DNA of 64,000 bases from Persicaria tinctoria (GCA_037127255.1 JBANSL010000004.1:35117467-35181466); one strand, 5' to 3'. Shown: positions 12,537 to 23,228, numbered from the stretch's first letter. Made by a program: numbers and translations. Notes: generated by a model not told the origin, from the letters alone.

Positions 12537-13407
12537 TGATACGTTTGGGATACCCGATTCCTTGTCTGTGTATGCAGGATCAAGAACCACGCTGTATATT
12601 TGGCCGATCTATCCTAATTGAACAAATTAATCAACTTAATTAATAAACTAATTAAAGCGACAAACTAAACTTAGAATAATTCAAACAAAACAAATAGCGA
12701 CGGAAAGAAGACAAGGGATGTGAGGGAGAGAGAGCGCGGGGTCTGTGCGCGGAGTGTCCGAGCAGTACTCGCTGGAAGCGAGAGCCAGGTGCTCCAATTA
12801 ATTCAATGGAAAATACAATGTTTAAATAGAAAAACTATGAACCAATTCCACCTTGCAAGAGTGGAGGTTTGGTTTGTTAAATATATAATTTAAATCCTAA
12901 AGATAAAGTAAACCTAATGAAGATATAATTTCAAAACTTACTGGACAAGACTTCTACCTAGAGTATATATAATCTTCCACCTTATTAATCCAAAGTTACA
13001 TAAAATAATAGAATTAATTAACTAACAAAGTAATTCGGCCGAACACAAGAGGAGTACTCGACATAGGCTTGTGGTCCATTTGACATGGCTTGTGGCCCAC
13101 TCGACATAGGTAGGTCTCGAGTGGTCCATGTGTTGTGCCGAGTGTAAGCTTGTCATGGTGGATGTAGCGAGTCTTCATGAGCTCCGTGTGTGGATGCAAG
13201 CTCAAGTCTTGTGTTGGTGGTGTAGTCTTGAGCAAAGTGATCTAGAGTGGCCTGAACCCTTGCTCCATAGTTCCTTGGTAACGGAGAAGAAGGGCTTTAG
13301 TTTCATCTTGGATTCTCTTGGCCCTTGCATGAGTAATAGGACGATCGAATGGAACCTTCATGTTGTCCTCAATGTCACCAGGAGTCATCGACATTTGCAC
13401 TGCATCA
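12537..13407 (-). repeat. 5' LTR of element A
   Basis: This is the 871-bp longer LTR copy, ending TGCATCA immediately before the target duplication atgtg. It keeps the middle segment missing from the left copy. The part at about 13180-13407 repeats the C-terminal coding end of pol, as expected if the polyprotein frame runs into the LTR. Confidence 0.9.
12821..12828 (-). promoter_or_regulatory. TATA-like core in the 5' LTR of A
   Basis: On the element strand the sequence is CTATTTAAACATTGTA. The same words occur at comparable places in the LTRs of elements B and C, which otherwise differ a good deal, so this is probably the retained Pol II core promoter. The transcription start itself is not visible. 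Confidence 0.5.
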
Positions 13408-13412
13408 ATGTG

Positions 13413-14085
13413 CAACTTTTTTTGATATGATGTGATGAATCCTACTATGCATGATACTATGCTAGATATGTTATATGATGCCTTAACTTGGAATTTCTAG
13501 GATGCTAGAAACGAATTGATGAAATTTAACTTTGACTTGGAACCTAGAAAGGAAATATGAGATTAGCCCTTAGAGGTGGATGATTTCACCTCTTGAGATT
13601 TGAAATTTGCTTCACTAACCTCGGACCTAAGGGATTCTGAATGGTGTTTAAAAATGACTAACTTTGATTTTGAGAAATCAAACACGATCGATAATTTCAA
13701 TGATTTTGAGACTAATCCTTTTCCAACTAAGGAACCCCCTTTGATGTTTTCTGACCGAGCTTGCATTATGACGCTCCATGAAGTTGATACAAGCATTTTA
13801 TATGGCCCTTATAGACTGCTTGCTAAGACCTAGGGGAGATGTTGTAATGCTTTTCGAGTTATGATATAAACGAGAAGTCAAAGTAAGGATGTGGTAATAG
13901 CCCATATCACACTCTCGCTATGACCTATCAGGGATATTATGATCATGACAACGATACTGTGAGAATCTCATAGGGGCACTTATGAGGGACTTACGAGATC
14001 AATTGAATGGTCATTGAACTCACCTACTTTCAACTTCATCCCATACCTTGTTTTGGTTTTAGTCTTGGGGACGAGACTTGTTTTT
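13413..14085 (+). other. Internal 3' remnant of element D, with a small unassigned ORF
   Basis: This sequence continues the target that element A entered. An open frame of 77 codons (13600-13833, plus) lies 265 bp upstream of an LTR boundary, where the end of pol or a 3' untranslated region would be expected. I see no domain motif in it and cannot name it. The rest shows no gene. Confidence 0.35.
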
Positions 14086-14097
14086 AGAGGTGGATGA
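14086..14097 (+). other. Polypurine tract of element D
   Basis: The sequence agaggtggatga immediately precedes the LTR start TGTAAAGGCTCGG. This gives D plus orientation and identifies the following LTR as its 3' copy. Confidence 0.65.
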
Positions 14098-15439
14098 TGT
14101 AAAGGCTCGGATTTTTAAATCCTAAATTTTCGGAAAAGGGAAAAATCAAAATTAATTTAAAAGCGGAATTTAACAAAACAAACTCGCTAACTCGGATTTT
14201 AGGACACATGAAGCGTATTTCCGACCTAAATAAAATTTTAAGAACTAACATGGAAACCTCGAATCTCGGATTTCGAATTCTAATTGTGCGAAGGAAAGAG
14301 TGGGATTTGGGAAGCTAACAACGGGAACTAATTTTGGGACACCCCTCGGGATTCAAGCTTGCAACGTCGAAAAAAGGTTCTCGCCCTCACTTTACCTAGC
14401 CCTAGCCGATATCATCACCCAAATCCTAGCCATGTTTTGACTAATAGCATGAATAGATGTATAGTATGTATCGTTTGACTTATGCTTTATGAACTATAAT
14501 GAATATGATGAACCATGAAATATATGACTATACAGATTATTATTGCAGATATATGAATTTTATGAATAACTTAATGTGGCTCAATGGAACGATGAGAATG
14601 ATGTGGTCTTACAGAATGTGGCAATGTGATGAATTGTTGAACTTGATCGAATGACGATTGTGATATGGTTGTTATTCTCGTTGAATGATGTATGCTTTGA
14701 GTGCTTGAATGATTAGACGTAGACTTATATATATGTGCTCTGATATGTATCTAAGTGATAGATTGTGATTATGATTGTCAGATTGTGTGTCAGGCCTTCT
14801 ATTATGATGTTCTGCATAACCAAGTAAGTCTCTTCGGAGCTTACTCAGATCGATGGAGAGAACTCCCTGCTTTATGTGCATTATATACTAGGTGCTTGCA
14901 TTCATGATCAGCATGCCATGTAGTATCATGCTGGGTTGCATTCATCATTGAGTATCCTATTTCTTTATGCGTATGTAAACAGAACGACCGTTATCTGTGA
15001 AGTATTTAGGGTCTTTGCTTGGGTCATAGGATGGCCTAATCTCATCGGGTTCATCCTGAGTCGTTCGAGTCATAATTACATTACTCTTATTTTACCTTTT
15101 ACATTATCTTATTCATTTTTTTCTTTTAAGACCACATTCATGATTTATTAATAAGCATGCAATATGGGGTCGGGTACCAATACAGACCTCGCCCCATTAA
15201 TGGAATGGAATGCATTCACGAGCTAGTCAGTCTTCATCCTATCGGAAGGGGGGGGGGGAGTGACATACCATTTGGTATTCTGTGCTAAGGCCTTCATTAT
15301 TGTTATTATGCACTTGAACTTAGAGGAATGCTAGTGTGTTAATATTAAGCCTTGCTTCTAGAAGCGTGATTATTAGGAATAACGTATCTGTTTGCTTAGG
15401 GTGGAGAAAGAGCATGTGGGCATCATCTGATCCCGCTCA
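14098..15439 (+). repeat. 3' LTR of gypsy-like element D, left part
   Basis: It begins TGTAAAGGCTCGG after a polypurine tract and is interrupted by element B, whose duplication gctca occupies 15435-15439. The other part resumes after B and ends TTACA at 23228, making TGTAA...TTACA termini for an LTR of about 1.7 kb. No reading frame with recognisable content is present. Confidence 0.7.
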
Positions 15440-16728
15440 TGATACGTTTGGGATACCCTATCATTCGCTTGTATCCGATCAAGAACCACGCTGTATATTT
15501 TCCCGATCTTTCAATGCTCTTCCAATATCTCCTGATTAACAAATTAAGTAAATTCATTTAGGAAACTAACTAAAGAAATAGTTCTTAACTTAAGAAATTT
15601 AAACTACTAATAGCTACGGAAAATAAACTAATTAAATCTAAACTAATGAATTACTAATTAACAAGCAACAATGATAACTTAAGAAATGTCACAACTAAAA
15701 GTGACAGAGAGAGAGAGAGTTGCGAAAGAGAGAGAAGCAGGGGATCTGGCACACGAGGCGGATCTGGGAAGAGCGAAAGCAGGGCGTCTCAGGGACCTTG
15801 CTCGCTGGGAGCGGAGGCCAGACGCGAGGAGCCCGGAGTACTCGCGGGGAGCGAAGCCAATGATTCGCAGTGAAGACTGGCGGACAAGGACGAGTGCTGC
15901 GAGCGATACCGAAGGTTCCGCGTGCTTGCGGCGAATGCGCTGAGGGATCATGCGAGCGTTGCCACTGGGACGAGAGCGAGAGCATAGAGCCGCAAGCGAT
16001 GCCGCGGGAGCGATGAGGGTGTGAAAGCGAGAGCCAAGGGCGCTCCTGGCGCCAAGCGCCGAAGCCGGGACGCCTGTGTCCACGGACCAAGCGCAGGTGC
16101 CCTTCTTTTGCGCTAGTTATAGTGAGAAGGGTTGTGTATGGGTTTGGTTTGATCAAGGATCAAAGTGACGGTGATGGAGGTTGAAGATGGTGATGATTGT
16201 GGTAGTGCCGAAGGTATTAGAACACAAGAACATAGGAAACATTTGGGATTGAAATCGAAGAACCTTTTAATCCATACAGGGGTTACAATGTTTAAATAGG
16301 TAAATGATTAGGGTTTGGTTGCCTTCCTTAGAGGCTAAGTATTGCTTTACCAAACTATATCCTAACTAAATAAAACATAATCTAAAATCCGAATATAGAA
16401 AATAATAAAATATGATAATTAAGAAAGCCTAAATGATGGACTCTCCTAACCATCTTATTTGACCTAACTAAGAAATACTAAAATAAGAAATTCTATAATT
16501 AGACTCAAACTAACATAGGAGTTACTAAAAATTGAATATATATAAAAAATAAGAAATATAAATAATAAAATAATTAACGTCATTTTTTCAACGACTCCCA
16601 AGGTGGAGTCTTCTTCTTCCGCTTCAGGATAACATCATTCTCCTCTATTTGAAATCGACTTGTTCTCGAGTCATTGCCTGGATCAAGATCGTTGTTTGAC
16701 CCACAGAAGGTAATCTTGACCCGCATCA
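15440..16728 (-). repeat. 3' LTR of element B
   Basis: The LTR is 1,289 bp, starting TGATGCGGG on the element strand and ending GTATCA. It is GC-rich at about 15720-16090 and AT-rich beyond 16300. A second TGATG-plus-purine-tract boundary lies 91 bp inside. A TTTAAATA core is at 16291-16298 (plus coordinates). Confidence 0.8.
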
Positions 16729-17407
16729 TTCTCCCCCTCTTATCTTCGATTCGTCCTCGAATCGAGTCAACGATGATCAGCGAGGAAGGAGCAACAACCT
16801 TCAAAGAAGATGATGGAGGAATAGGTGCCAGGAGAATTCGAGGTTTAGGAACCTAAAAAACAACACCTTCATGCGCAATCGTTGAACGGACATGATCTTC
16901 AATAAGAATAGGATCAATGACCACAAAAATCTCAGCAACTGGAACTTCATGAACATGCCCAAGAGGTACAATCGCTAACTCTTGAGACACGTAATCAAGT
17001 ACTTCATCGTCGTCAAAAGAATCAACATGCTCGTCCAGCAGAACACTATCACAGTCTGCTAGCAACATAATTTCGGAGGCTTTTCTGGGAGAATCTGGTA
17101 GCGTATGACCCACCATTTGAATGATCTCGAAGTTATCTACACAGGGGCTCTGAGATGAAGTGATTTAGAGGTCGGAATCAACGGTAAATTGCAAAACACA
17201 ATCATCGCGCTGAGTTGTTTGATGGGCAACAAATTTGTCCATGATTTCTTCAGCCTTTCGAAGAGCTTCTTCCTTCTCCCATCTTTGGCGATCCTCTTCT
17301 TCTCTTTGGCGAAACTGATATCACGTATACGAAACATCCCAATCGACAATATCGGATCTCCCACTTTGAAATTCCTTTTCTTTATATTGGCGTTCGAAAG
17401 GCCTCTG
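16580..17407 (-). pseudogene. Decayed relative of the C-array protein in element B
   Basis: On the minus strand, pieces match the C ORF from about residue 90 to its end: a REEEDRQRWEKEEALRKAEEI helix, the acidic middle, HVHEVPVAEI and the basic KRKKK tail. Stops and frame changes occur several times and the N-terminal third is missing. The C-terminal part lies inside the LTR, as in C. It is non-coding now. Confidence 0.8.
16729..16741 (-). other. Polypurine tract of element B
   Basis: The element strand reads AAGAGGGGGAGAA next to the LTR start TGATGCGGG. The LTR edge is independently fixed by B's target duplication at the other end, which abuts the same TGATGCGGG sequence. Confidence 0.8.
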
Positions 17408-17594
17408 AAATCAACAAATGTCACAACTAAAAGTGACGGAGAGAGAGAGAGAGAGTAGTTAAGGAGACAAAAGCAAGGGATATGGCGCGCGAGGCGGATC
17501 TAGGAAGCGCGGAAGCAAGGCGTCTCAGGGACCTTGCTCGCTGGGAGCGGAGGCCAGACGCGATGATCTGTGGCAAAGACTGGCGAACGAGGAC
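17408..17594 (-). repeat. Fragment of the 5' LTR of element B, left of array C
   Basis: This matches positions of about 15684-15893 in the left LTR, including the GA-rich run and the CTTGCTCGCTGGGAGCGGAGG stretch. It joins array C at 17595. Sequence corresponding to the LTR end (15440-15683) and the primer site is missing. Confidence 0.75.
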
Positions 17595-18372
17595 TGATGT
17601 CATCCTCAAGCGGAAGAAGAAGGCTCCACCTTGGGAGTCGTTGAAGAAACGACGTTAATAATTTTATTATTTATATTTCTTATTTTTTTATATATATTCT
17701 ATTTTTAGTAACTCCTATGTTAGTTGGAGTCTAATTATAGAATTGCTTATTTTTAGTATTTCTTAGTTAGATTAAATAAGATGGTTAGGATTTTAGATTA
17801 AGTTTTATCTTCTAGGTTTATTTATCTTTAGGATTAAAAATCTATCTTTATCGAACTAAATTCTATCTTGCACGGTAGAATTGGTTCTTAGCTTTTCTAT
17901 TTAAACATTGTAGTTCTATTGAATTAAATCAGATTGAATATAGAATTGAAGAAACCCTTTATGGATTAAGGGTTCTTCGATTATCAATCCACCCGCTTCT
18001 AAGTATTTACGATTCCAAATTATAATTACGTTTCAATTACCCTTTCAAATTGCCGATTACATTTGCTACTCGATCTCGTCATCAATTGTTGACTTCGGTT
18101 GGAGCCATTAATTGCTGTGATCAGATGCTCGTTTGCCACTTTCACATTGTTGGCAATTGAAGGAATTAATTAACAACTTGTTAATTAATTTGTCCATGTC
18201 CATTCTTGGTGAAACACAAGCGTAGTCCGAGTTCAGTTATTCCACGTGATCGGTAACCATACGGAGTCTACTCGATACAAATTCGACATCAATTCGTGGA
18301 AATCAAGGAGCATAAGCAAGATCGACGCTTTCAGTTTAGCAATTGGCCGGCCTAGCCGATTGCTATACATCA
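17595..18372 (+). repeat. LTR 1 of array C (5'-truncated)
   Basis: It begins at TGATGTCATCC, the inner of two possible LTR starts, and ends TATACATCA. Its 778 bp match 19460-20237 with few differences. A TATTTAAA core lies at 17898-17905. Confidence 0.85.
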
Positions 18373-18391
18373 ATTGGTACTCAGAGACAGG
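18373..18391 (+). other. Primer binding site, first C unit
   Basis: The sequence ATTGGTACTCAGAGACAGG directly after the LTR resembles the initiator-Met primer site (TGGTATCAGAGC) with a one-base insertion. An identical copy is at 20238-20256. Confidence 0.7.
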
Positions 18392-18443
18392 TTATGCTAC
18401 GCTCTTTGTTTTTTTGTGTTGATGTTATTAATGTTTTGATTTG

Positions 18444-19523
18444 ATGGCTTGGGAGATATGGGGAGATTGGGAAGATGATCCCGATCCATTGGATGGATTT
18501 TTTGCTTTGGAACGTGCCAAAGAACAACGACGCCAACAAGAGTTACGTCGGACAGCTTGGCTACAACAACAAACCCTAGAGCGTCAACGCGAAGCCAAAA
18601 GACGCCAACTTTGGCTTCAACGTCAAGAGGAAGAACAACGACGTGCTAGGGAACAACTTCAACTAGAACGCCAACGAGGGTACAATCAATGGTTGCGCCA
18701 ATATAAAGAAAAGGAATTTCGAAGTGGAAGATCTGACATTGTCGATTGGGATGTTTGGTATGCGTCATATCAGCGTCGCCAAAGAGAAGAAGAGGATCGC
18801 CAAAGATGGGAGAAGGAAGAAGCTCTTCGAAAGGCTGAAGAAATCGTGGACAAATTCGTTCCCCAGAAAACAGCTCAGCGCGATGATTTTGTTTTGCAAT
18901 TTCCTGTTGACTCCGACATCGGAATTGAGTCAACTCAGTTTTGTTGCGAAGCGGACTCGACGAGTTTTCCAACGGTGGGTCACACGCTGTCAGAATCCTC
19001 CGGGAAGACCTCCGAATCCGTACTTAAAGTCGACTGCAGTGTTGTGCAGGAGGTGGAGCATGTTGATTCCGTTGACGAGGATGAGGTACTTGATGACGTG
19101 TCTCAAGAGTTAGTGATTGTACCTTTTGGGCATGTTCATGAAGTTCCAGTTGCTGAGATTTGTGTGGTCATTGATCCTATTCTTATTGAAGATCAAGTTC
19201 GTTCAACGATCGCGCATGAAGGTGTTGTTTTTGGGGTTCCTATACCTCGAATTCTCCTGGCACCTATTCCACCCATTTCTCCATCATCTTCTTTGAAGGT
19301 TGCTGCTCCTTCCTCGCTGATCATCGCTGACTCGATTCGAGGACGAATCGAAGATAAGAGGGGGAGAATGATGCGGGTCAAGATGGCCTTCTGTGGGTCA
19401 AACAACGATCTTGATCCTGGCGACGACTCAAGGACGAGTCGATTTCAAATGGAGGAGAATGATGTCATCCTCAAGCGGAAGAAGAAGGCTCCACCTTGGG
19501 AGTCGTTGAAGAAACGACGTTAA
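18444..19523 (+). CDS. Q/R-rich protein of the non-autonomous retroelement C, intact
   Basis: The 359-codon frame starts at the first ATG after the primer site. Residues 20-140 are highly charged and rich in Q, R and E, predicted helical or coiled coil, with words such as RQREAKRRQ and REEEDRQRWEKEEALRKAEEI. The middle is acidic. The last 50 residues run into the LTR (start 19369) and include DSRTSRFQMEEND and a basic KRKKK tail. The DSRTS..EEND segment occupies the same place, next to the polypurine tract, as the end of A's pol, so the protein may be a fusion of a gag-position N-terminus with the pol end. No capsid, zinc knuckle, protease or RT motif is seen. Function unknown. Confidence 0.65.
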   Translation: MAWEIWGDWEDDPDPLDGFFALERAKEQRRQQELRRTAWLQQQTLERQREAKRRQLWLQRQEEEQRRAREQLQLERQRGYNQWLRQYKEKEFRSGRSDIVDWDVWYASYQRRQREEEDRQRWEKEEALRKAEEIVDKFVPQKTAQRDDFVLQFPVDSDIGIESTQFCCEADSTSFPTVGHTLSESSGKTSESVLKVDCSVVQEVEHVDSVDEDEVLDDVSQELVIVPFGHVHEVPVAEICVVIDPILIEDQVRSTIAHEGVVFGVPIPRILLAPIPPISPSSSLKVAAPSSLIIADSIRGRIEDKRGRMMRVKMAFCGSNNDLDPGDDSRTSRFQMEENDVILKRKKKAPPWESLKKRR

Positions 19524-20237
19524 TAATTTTATTATTTATATTTCTTATTTTTTTATATATATTCTATTTTTAGTAACTCCTATGTTAGTTGGAGTCTAAT
19601 TATAGAATTGCTTATTTTTAGTATTTCTTAGTTAGATTAAATAAGATGGTTAGGATTTTAGATTAAGTTTTATCTTCTAGGTTTATTTATCTTTTGGATT
19701 AAAAATCTATCTTTATCGAACTAAATTCTATCGTGCACGGTAGAATTGGTTCTTAGCTTTTCTATTTAAACATTGTAGTTCTATTGAATTAAATCAGATT
19801 GAATATAGAATTGAAGAAACCCTTTATGGATTAAGGGTTCTTCGATTATCAATCCACCCGCTTCTAATTATTTACGATTCCAAATTATAATTACGTTTCA
19901 ATTACCCTTTCAAATTGCCGATTACATTTGCTACTCGATCTCGTCATCAATTGTTGACTTCGGTTGGAGCCATTAATTGCTGTGATCAGATGCTCGTTTG
20001 CCACTTTCACATTCTTGGCAATTGAAGGAATTAATTAACAACTTGTTAATTAATTTGTCCATGTCCATTCTTGGTGAAACACAGGCGTAGTCCGAGTTCA
20101 GTTATTCCACGTGATCGGTATCCATACGGAGTCTACTCGATACAAATTCGACATCAATTCGTGGAAATCAAGGAGCATAAGCAAGATCGACGCTTTCAGT
20201 TTAGCAATTGGCCGGCCTAGCCGATTGCTATACATCA
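19369..20237 (+). repeat. LTR 2 of array C (complete)
   Basis: The 869-bp LTR starts TGATGCGGG after the tract AAGAGGGGGAGAA and ends TATACATCA before a primer site. It contains an inner purine tract plus TGATG boundary at 19447-19460 and a TATTTAAA core at 19763-19770. Confidence 0.85.
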
Positions 20238-20308
20238 ATTGGTACTCAGAGACAGGTTATGCTACGCTCTTTGTTTTTTTGTGTTGATGTTATTAATGTT
20301 TTGATTTG

Positions 20309-21387
20309 ATGGCTTGGGAGATATGGGGAGATTGGGAAGATGATCCCGATCCATTGGATGGATTTTTTGCTTTGGAACGTGTCAAAGAACAACGACGCCA
20401 ACAAGAGTTACGTCGGAAGCTTGGCTACAACAACAAACCCTAGAGCATCAACGCGAAGCCAAAAGACGCCAACTTTGGCTTCAACGTCAAGAGGAAGAAC
20501 AACGACGTGCTAGGGAACAACTTCAACTAGAACGCCAACGAGGGTACAATCAATGGTTGCGCCAATATAAAGAAAAGGAATTTCGAAGTGGAAGATCTGA
20601 CATTGTCGATTGGGATGTTTGGTATGCGTCATATCAGCGTCGCCAAAGAGAAGAAGAAGATCGCCAAAGATGGGAGAAGGAAGAAGCTCTTCGAAAGGCT
20701 GAAGAAATCATGGACAAATTCGTTCCCCAGAAAACAGCTCAGCGCGATGATTTTGTTTTGCAATTTCCTGTTGACTCCGACATCGGAATTGAGTCAACTC
20801 AGTTTTGTTGCGAAGCTGACTCGACGAGCTTTCCAACGGTCGGTGACACGCTGTCAGACTCCTCCGGGAAGACCTCCGAATCTGTACTTAAAGTCGACTG
20901 CAGTGTTGTGCAGGAGGTGGAGCATGTTGATTCCGTTGACGAGGATGAGGTACTTGATGACGTGTCTCAAGAGTTAGTGATTGTACCTATTGGGCATGTT
21001 CATGAAGTTCCAGTTGCTGAGATTTGTGTGGTCATTGATCCTATTCTTATTGAAGATCAAGTTCGTTCAACGATCGCGCATGAAGGTGTTGTTTTTGGGG
21101 TTCCTATACCTCGAATTCTCCTGGCACCTATTCCACCCATTTCTCCATCATCTTCTTTGAAGGCTGCTGCTCCTTCCTCGCTGATCATCGCTGACTCGAT
21201 TCGAGGACGAATCGAAGATAAGAGGGGGAGAATGATGCGGGTCAAGATGGCCTTCTGTGGGTCAAACAACGATCTTGATCCTGGCGACGACTCGAGGACG
21301 AGTCGATTTCAAATGGAGGAGAATGATGTCATCCTCAAGCGGAAGAAGAAGGCTCCACCTTGGGAGTCGTTGAAGAAACGACGTTAA
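20309..21387 (+). pseudogene. Second copy of the C protein, frameshifted
   Basis: It is nearly identical to 18444-19523 but has a one-base deletion near 20417, where the first copy reads cggacagc and this reads cggaagc. This destroys the first third of the frame. The remainder stays open from 20557 to 21387. The two copies differ at only scattered bases, so they are recent relative to the other elements here. Confidence 0.85.
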
Positions 21388-22039
21388 TAATTTTATTATT
21401 TATATTTCTTATTTTTTTATATATATTCTATTTTTAGTAACTCCTATGTTAGTTGGAGTCTAATTATAGAATTGCTTATTTTTAGTATTTCATAGTTAGA
21501 TTAAATAAGATGGTTAGGATTTTAGATTAAGTTTTATCTTCTAGGTTTATTTATCTTTAGGATTAAAAATCTATCTTTATCGAACTAAATTCTATCTTGC
21601 ACGGTAGAATTGGTTCTTAGCTTTTCTATTTAAACATTGTAGTTCTATTGAATTAAATCAGATTGAATATAGAATTGAAGAAACCCTTTATGGATTAAGG
21701 GTTCTTCGATTATCAATCCACCCGCTTCTAAGTATTTACGATTCCAAATTATAATTACGTTTCAATTACCCTTTCAAATTGCCGATTACATTTGCTACTC
21801 GATCTCGTCATCAATTATTGACTTCGGTTGGAGCCATTAATTGCTGTGATCAGATGCTCGTTTGCCACTTTCACATTGTTGGCAATTGAAGGAATTAATT
21901 AACAACTTGTTAATTAATTTGTCCTGTCCATTCTTGGTGAAACACAGGCGTAGTCCGAGTTCAGTTATTCCACGTGATCGGTATCCATACGGAGTCTACT
22001 CAATACAAATTCGACATTAATTCGTGGAAATCAAGGAGC
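21233..22039 (+). repeat. LTR 3 of array C (3'-truncated)
   Basis: It is identical in layout to LTR 2 but stops after AATCAAGGAGC, where it joins B LTR sequence. About 60 bp of the LTR end are missing. A TATTTAAA core lies at 21627-21634. Confidence 0.85.
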
Positions 22040-22854
22040 GTTGTCGCTGGGACGAGAGCGAGAGCGAGAGCCTGGAGCCGCGAGCGATGCCGCGGGAGCG
22101 ACGAGGATGCGAAAGCGAGAGCCAAGGGTGCTCCTCGCACCAAGCGCCGAAGCCGGGACGCCTGTGTCCACGGACCAAGCGCTGGTGCCCTTCCTTTGCG
22201 CTAGTTATAGTGAGGAGGGTTGTGTATGGGTTTGGTTTGACCAAGGATCAAAGTGACGGTGATGGAGGTTGAAGATGGTGATGATTGTGGTAGTGCCGAA
22301 GGTATTAGAACACAAGAACATAGGAAGCGTTTGTGATTGAAATCGAAGAACCCTTTAATCCATACAGGGGTTCCTCAATTCTATTCAATTTGATTAATTC
22401 AAAAGGGAATACAATGTTTAAATAGGTAAATAACTAGGGTTCGGTTGGCTTCCTTAGAGGCTAAGGATTGCTATACCAAATTATATCCTAACTAAATAAA
22501 ACTTAATCTAAAATCCTAATATAGAAAATAATAAAATATGATAATTAAGAAAGCCTAAAGGATAGACTCTCTTAACCATCTTATTTGACCTAACTAAGAA
22601 ACACTAAAATAAGAAATTCTATAATTAGACTCCAACTAACATAAGAGTTACTAAAAATAGAATATATATAAAACATAAGAAATATAAATAATAAAATAAT
22701 TAACGCCGTTTTTTCAACGACTCTTAAGGTGGTGCATTCTTCTTCCGCTTGAGGATGACATCATTCTCCTTCATTTGAAATCGACTCGTCCTCGAGTTGT
22801 CGCCTGGATCAAGATCGTTGTTTGACCCACAGAAGGCAATCTTGACCCGCATCA
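22040..22854 (-). repeat. Fragment of the 5' LTR of element B, right of array C
   Basis: This picks up the LTR at the place corresponding to about 15955 and continues to the element end at 22854. About 60 bp of LTR between the two fragments is absent. The junction shares gagc with array C. It includes a TTTAAATA core at 22417-22424. Confidence 0.8.
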
Positions 22855-22859
22855 GCTCA

Positions 22860-23228
22860 CCATTAACGTTTTTAGGTATTCGTTATGTTCGTTCTATCGG
22901 TGCTACTTGGTTATTTGCGCAGGTCCTTTTGCTCAGCGGAGAGTGAGAATTCGATTTCCTGAATTCACCAGACTCATGACTACTTTTTGGACTTATGTTT
23001 TAGGCTTCGTTTGGACCCAACTTTGCTGTGGCACCCCTTTTTTTACACTTTACTTTCGCTAATTGCATGACTATTCATTTTCTGCACTTCAAATTTGGGT
23101 ATAAATCCCACTTTAAAAACGTTAGCTTAGAATTTCAAACCTTCAACTTGTGCTTGGGGCGCAAGATCCCAACGAGGGGTTTCATCCATCGAAACGTAAC
23201 CCGGGAATCATAGTCTTGGGTCATTACA
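22860..23228 (+). repeat. 3' LTR of element D, right part
   Basis: This continues the LTR after the second copy of B's duplication (22855-22859). It ends TCATTACA, the inverted match of the TGTAA start at 14098. The bases after it (cttgc) would be D's target duplication, but the partner lies outside the window. Confidence 0.6.

Larger units (their letters stand above)
2200..13407 (-). mobile_element. Ty3/gypsy LTR retrotransposon A, full length but decayed
   Basis: The element is bounded by two related LTRs (2200-2918 and 12537-13407) and by a perfect 5-bp duplication atgtg at 2195-2199 and 13408-13412. On the minus strand the order is 5' LTR, initiator-Met-type primer site, leader, gag, CCHC nucleocapsid, protease, RT-RNase H, integrase, polypurine tract, 3' LTR. 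The gag-protease-RT-RNase H-integrase order is diagnostic of Ty3/gypsy. Two later insertions interrupt it, a LINE at 7750-10472 and a copia solo LTR at 5629-6618. Many stops and frameshifts show it cannot encode an intact polyprotein. The clade is uncertain; extension of pol into the 3' LTR recalls CRM-like elements. Confidence 0.93.
17595..22039 (+). mobile_element. Tandem array C: LTR-internal-LTR-internal-LTR
   Basis: Three near-identical LTR copies (17595-18372 truncated at its start, 19369-20237, 21233-22039 truncated at its end) alternate with two internal regions of about 1 kb. Each complete LTR end is followed by a primer-site-like ATTGGTACTCAGAGACAGG. Period is 1,864-1,865 bp. Such arrays arise by unequal recombination or by integration of LTR-LTR circles. 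No RT, protease or integrase is encoded, so the family must be mobilised in trans. Confidence 0.85.
15440..22854 (-). mobile_element. Non-autonomous gypsy-type element B, with array C inside
   Basis: The outer ends TGATACGTTTGGG (15440) and CCCGCATCA (22854) are flanked by gctca at 15435-15439 and 22855-22859. On the minus strand the left copy is a 3' LTR preceded by the tract AAGAGGGGGAGAA. The internal part is short (16742-17407) and encodes only a decayed relative of the C protein. The 5' LTR is split by array C and lacks its end and primer site. The first 120 bp resemble the LTR ends of element A, so A is a candidate autonomous partner (inference). Confidence 0.8.

Noticed and set aside
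15679..16156. Minus- and plus-strand frames in the GC-rich LTR of B
   Set aside because: They overlap in several frames with no motifs and lie upstream of the element's coding region; GC richness alone explains the open length.
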